Shown here: positions 59,769-64,000 of the stretch, piece by piece
Layout: the number at the start of each line of letters is the position of its first letter
Numbering within the stretch: position 1 is the first letter of the stretch
NCBI RefSeq assembly: GCF_036320965.1
Contig: NC_092238.1
Location: 17,370,194 to 17,434,193 of the forward strand
Length of the DNA: 64,000 nt
Direction: 5' to 3'
From: Panulirus ornatus
Taxonomy: Eukaryota; Arthropoda; Malacostraca; Decapoda; Palinuridae
The notes under the pieces: generated by a model
Seen by the model: only the letters and a program-made list of their open reading frames with translations
Database searches by the model: none
Told to the model about the DNA's origin: nothing
Position numbers and translations under genes: made by a program

Positions 59769-61477
59769 ATCGAGTGAAGGAGGCGGCATCATAACAGCCA
59801 AGCAGAAATCAGACGTGTGCCACGGGTAAGGGCACAAGCAGAGAGCTCACCAGTACAATGGCCAAAATGATGTCTACAGAATAAAAAGAAAGGTTGAAGA
59901 GAGGTGATGCCGGGAGAATTAATGGGACGGAAGGCTTCCGGTTCCACTCTTGTTGATCTTGAGAGGTGGAGGAGTCGTATCCCATAGATATGAAATGGCT
60001 GCTCACAGGAAAAATAATTACGGCGTCTATACAATACTCCCAGATTCAGGGAAGCAGGTTTTGTAATGCTGATTATGAAGGGATTTCAGGACAGAGTGGA
60101 ATATTTGGTTATAATCACAGTGTTGATCCAGGGTTCAATTATGTTTTCCAGCCGAACATGATGATGCAAATGACACTAAGAAAGAGATATTGGGAGAAAC
60201 TGAGTGTTAGCTTGATCAAAATTTTCAGTCTCTTCTTCCTCTGTCCGAAATGTTGCGCAGGTGCGAAATGAGTGGAAATATGATCAGTACGAGAAAAAAA
60301 AAACGAGTATCAAGGGTGTATCATACTTTAGAATATAATACCTTGAGTATATCATAGTGTAAAAGACGTTTATTTACGTATGGCATAACAACAACAATGC
60401 GAGGGATAAGGTAGCCTCAATAACAGCATGCATGTATGCCCAATAAAGAGCCAATCGGCATCTTTGCTGTGTGATACAATATGACACAACACACGAGATG
60501 TTTTGAAAACTTGAGGAGCAATGCATGGTCGGTATCTTATCTGCTGAGTTGCCAGTTACTCTGTAGATTGTGGCTTGTATAGTATGTATACCATTTTACA
60601 ATGGCTGTACATACAGATTGTAATCAATGAACCAATAAATGATTCACGATATAAGTTAACCACTACAATGGTGTTCACAGTAACACCAAGGTTGCATGTA
60701 TTCTTACTACCGACACACCTGCAGTCACAGAATATTAGATACATAATAAGGGTTGACCTGTCATTTCCAGGCTGGTTAATTGCTTGATAGGAAAGGTAAA
60801 CACGTTTCAGTAGAATTTTGTTTACTTTTGATTCTATCAACTGTTACTGTAGGAGCCCCCAGCTGCTAGGACACAGCTTAACCTATCTGGCAAGGCTTCC
60901 ATCTCGTCTAACAAAGATATGATAGGAAATAAACATTACGATTTCTGCTGTGCGCTCCGAAGCTCATCTCAATGCCAGCTGAACCAGTTCCGTTTCCATT
61001 ATATGAGAGCACTGTATTCAGATAACAAGCTTCCTGTGGTAAACGTTTACGCTAACACAAACACTTTGTCTCATGATGGTCACACCCTCGAGGACCTGCT
61101 AATCTTATCATGTTTCGCATACTAACATAATGTCATACCTCGCATCATAATCATGCCGGTATTGTGCTTAATGTTAGATCATTATTACGAGACACAAATA
61201 TTCCGCGTTCTTTGTACGTGTGGTCTTGTACTACAGGACGTTTACATACTTTCCATCATGTATTCTTTATAATGATGTGGGTTTATGTAGCTGCATCTCA
61301 TACTGTAAGAAATCCCTAAATGGCACTTGATTTGTTGGTTGCCATATATGCTGCGGACTTGATCATTACAAAGGATAATGTTATGCTGTTTAAAGGTTTT
61401 CTTGAACACTTTATGTATTCCAGTTTATCAGTTGTTAAATACAAAACGTGGCTACAGAAAACATCATATTACTTTCA

Positions 61478-61510
61478 CACACACACACACACAGACACAC
61501 ACACCCACAC
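61478..61510. repeat. (CA)n microsatellite
   Basis: About 33 bases of CA with AGACAC and CCAC interruptions. Confidence 0.9.
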
Positions 61511-62614
61511 AGAGGAACCATCTACACAGCAGCCATCGTTGCGGGGCGTGTTAGACGCAAGGTTGCCGAATATTTTTCTAGTGGGTGTAAGTATTAAGCA
61601 AACTGGTATACAGAACTTGCAAATATATCAATATGTTGATATATCAATATGTTGTTCACAAGTCTCTGATTTCTGTCACCAAACTATAGAATAACTGACA
61701 CTGCATGAAAGAGGAGAGCGAGTCAGTTGTACAACTTGTACTTAATCAGAGTCTCGATCTGAATTTCCTCCATGGTCAGCAGTTTACTTTTGTAATAAAG
61801 ATACGAGAAAAATTCTTCTGCATAGGATTTTGCTAGTAAAGTCTGATATCTGGCGTCTAAGGTTTCCTCAGACCTTACGTTAGGTAGGCGTCATGTCGTA
61901 GACTAGAAGACGATTCAGACATGTAGCTACAAGATCTTTGATAATTCCACACATATTACACAATATATGATAATGATAAGAAGTGATAAAATGTCAAAGA
62001 TATATTTCATAAAACCTTACATACCAAATTCTAAGATATATTGAAATTAAACATTTTAGAAACTAAAATTATATCTGGAAATAAAAGTGTTCAGAGTTAG
62101 TGATAAGTGTTCCATTTGTTCTTATCACAGTTCCGAACTCTTTCATGGCGCTCAGTTAGATCCCTAATTCTTTCCTGTACAACTCGACGAGAAAAATGTA
62201 TTCAAAAGAATTCTTGTTGAGAGTTTCATGTTGGTAGCTGTAGCGTCCTTCACCTTGACGCATTTGGAGGAAACTTTTGTCGGATGTTATGATCTGTCTT
62301 ACCTTTGTTCCTGTGTGATGGGCCACAGGGCGAACAGTGTCTTGTGTCCTTCAGGTGTAGGTCTTCATGATGCATCTCGACCTGCTAACTCACGAGGTCT
62401 ATTGGACAGTCGTCCCACATCCTATCCTGGTGCATCCGTCCTTTAGGTCTAAAGTCTTGGTGTTCACAAGGAACTCCTTGTCTTCTTGATCTGCTGACAC
62501 TACTGTTGATACATTAGCTTTGGACACCATTGATGCATGGATCACCTGCCTCTACGTGTGTTTATCAACAGCTGCCACAAAGATTAGCCACACTCGGTCA
62601 ACCTCCGTCAGTGT

Positions 62615-64000
62615 CACAAGCGACGCTCAAGAGGCATCGTAAGCTTATAGAGAATATACTCCTCTACTTCTTCTTTGTGGTTCTTGTAGAGACCTAGCCA
62701 GTCTCCTTCGTTCATGCTAGGAGGCGGTGGCCTGAGCATGGATGCTGATGGGTTAAGGGAATATCTTGATACATCTTGTATCTTCTTCTGCAAGACAAAG
62801 GTCTTGGTCCGACCGAGAAATGCTAGTTCGTCCTCGCTGGAGATGCTGCGTCCCAGGGGATGAGAAACACTGATGAAAATTGGTACGCTTGGCAGGTCTC
62901 CATCATGGCTATGGGCGACTGGTGTCTGAAAATCAGTGTACTATAAGCGGAGGGAAGTTAAGTTAGTTAAAAGATAATAAACATGTATTTTGGACCCATA
63001 GATATTTGAAGAAGAAAAAAAAATCGCTTACCTGACCGTGCTTTCCTCCTGTCAACATTTTATGAGCGACCAGAGCTGCAGGCAAGATCTTCGGTTCCTC
63101 CAAGATGGCAAAGTTTCTTTCCAAAAGATTTTCAAAGCTGAAGTGGGTATCATCTTCAATTTTGGTTATGTAAAGTGTGTTGAGATTGTGAAGTATGCCC
63201 CGCAGGATGAGACTCTTACCACTCTTGGTGGGACCTTGTAACACCAACGTGTTCATCTGCCCGCTCTGCCTCTCTGTGATGACCTTCATCCACGCCAGGA
63301 ACTCTGGCAAGCAAATCTTATTTTCTCGGAACATATATTCCAGCCAGTCCATATTGTTCAAGTTTGGGGCTCGAGACGATACTCGCTCTAAATTCTCCTC
63401 CAGACTAGAGTTCTTTATGATTTCATAAAGCTTCCGACTTCTATATCTGATGAGCGTAGACACTTCCTCTGTGTAATTTCTTCCCAGGCTGGTCATTAAG
63501 AAAGTTAATTTCTCCTTTGGAAGTCTTCTCTCAAATTCTGATAGTGAAGATGGATTGTACCTCTCCAGGAGCTGGTCCAGGAGGTCGTACGTAATGCATT
63601 TATTATTCAGTTCATTTGTCTCCACAACTTGTCTTCTCAGGTACATATCTGGACATGGTTCGCTGTCTTCAATGGCACACTTCTGATTCATCACGCGTTT
63701 GATGATATTTGTCAGAGTGGCGTGCCGAGAGCCGTAGTACACAATCCTCTCGCTGCCAAAACGAAGGAGAAATTGAACGAAAGTATAAACATTTCTGACG
63801 GGGCGAGTGGTGGCTATAGCCCGTAAAGTAGCTATGGGACCTAAACTGAGGAACCTGCAGATAGCTTTTGTCGTCTTCGACTGTTCGGTCATGCGGCTGG
63901 TGAAGGTAACGTGCCAGTGGTCTTTGTGATCTGTGATGGCAAAGTTCAACTGACTGACTACTGTTCTCGGCTTTGGTTTGTCTGTGATTGTAAATGTTCT
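62615..64000 (-). CDS. Endogenous parvovirus-type NS1 gene (HUH nickase + SF3 helicase), spliced, 5' partial
   Basis: Exon A (64000-63032) is open from the window edge for 323 codons. It ends CAG before donor GTAAGCG. A 105-bp intron (63031-62927) contains an in-frame stop, a CTAAC branch-like site and a pyrimidine-rich TGATTTTCAG acceptor. Exon B (62926-62615) continues in phase for 103 codons to TGA. Landmarks: HUH motif in DHWHVTF (about 63920), a following Tyr-bearing helix (VYTFVQF), Walker A GPTKSGKS (about 63230), Walker B FAILEEPK, a KMLTGGKHG motif at the exon end, and in exon B PIFISVSHPL, where the sensor Asn of motif C would be expected but Ser seems to be present. In parvoviruses NS1 nicks and unwinds the viral genome in the nucleus. 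Hamaparvovirus-like origin is a guess. About 426 codons without a break suggest either a young insertion or a retained host gene. The start codon lies outside the window; the TTG at 63949 is internal. Confidence 0.82.
62927..63031 (-). other. Predicted 105-bp GT-AG intron in the NS1-like gene
   Basis: Donor CAG/GTAAGCG and acceptor TTTTCAG/ACACC lie in phase 0 on both sides. Without splicing the frame runs into Phe codons from the T run and stops at 62963. An alternative acceptor (TTATAG, about 15 bases upstream) would bring an in-frame change of length and is weaker. Confidence 0.7.

Larger units (their letters stand above)
58632..62614. other. Mostly non-repetitive region, no firm gene
   Basis: No transposon motif, tRNA or rRNA. 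A candidate terminal exon at 59580-59768 is listed separately. A (CA)n run lies at 61478-61510 and a short palindrome (ATATATCAATATGTTGATAT) near 61623. Downstream (minus sense) of the NS1-like stop, 62560-62080 has short open stretches separated by shifts; a decayed second viral gene is possible there but unsupported. Confidence 0.4.

Noticed and set aside
60556..60840. Possible small protein on the minus strand
   Set aside because: No motif, start context or splice signals; composition is that of intergenic sequence.
62963..63949. Unspliced NS1-like product ending in a Phe run
   Set aside because: The Phe run is translated from the intron's T tract. The splice sites give a continuous, family-like continuation instead.

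Overview
The window looks like a repeat-dominated piece of a large arthropod nuclear genome, most plausibly a decapod crustacean (inference). The evidence is a (TTAGG)n-type arthropod telomeric motif, spliceosomal GT-AG introns, dozens of long (TA)n microsatellites, several lineages of non-LTR retrotransposons, a Penelope-like fragment and an endogenised parvovirus-type NS1 gene. There is no bacterial-style operon, rRNA or functional tRNA.

Layout. 1-3.4 kb: a worn jockey-like LINE fragment, then the only host-type gene I can model, a secreted pentraxin/laminin-G-fold protein on the minus strand. Three phase-consistent exons are visible and the gene continues off the left edge. Minisatellites lie in its first intron and beside it, and an interstitial telomeric array lies upstream. 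4-42 kb and 54-58.6 kb: a nested pile of about 30 copies of one RTE-like LINE (called RTE-A here: AP endonuclease plus reverse transcriptase in one frame, 3.3 kb when full length). The copies are separated by (TA)n tracts, short composite non-autonomous elements built from RTE-A ends, and two foldback elements. The best copy (27.36-30.68 kb) keeps one 997-codon frame broken by only two stop codons. 42.2-53.4 kb: older elements, namely a CR1/L2-like LINE, a Penelope-like GIY-YIG fragment, an RNase H-bearing LINE remnant, and a third LINE lineage whose EN-RT linker has expanded into a 0.9 kb array of 25-bp units. 58.6-62.6 kb: largely repeat-free sequence with no firmly recognisable gene. 62.6-64 kb: a minus-strand NS1-like gene (HUH nickase plus SF3 helicase) whose frame is open from the window edge to its stop codon once a 105-bp GT-AG intron is removed.

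How the parts relate. RTE-A appears to drive most of the structure. Its copies begin or end in TA tracts, it gave rise to the composite short elements, and it split into two subfamilies, an older long-3'UTR form and a younger short-3'UTR form. One insertion has the layout expected of twin priming. No RTE-A copy seen here encodes a complete intact protein. The NS1-like gene is the most surprising item because it combines an uninterrupted viral-type reading frame with a small spliceosomal-looking intron.

Limits. All family assignments come from reading translated motifs by eye. No database search, alignment or expression data were available, and ends of repeats are accurate to roughly 5-20 bases.
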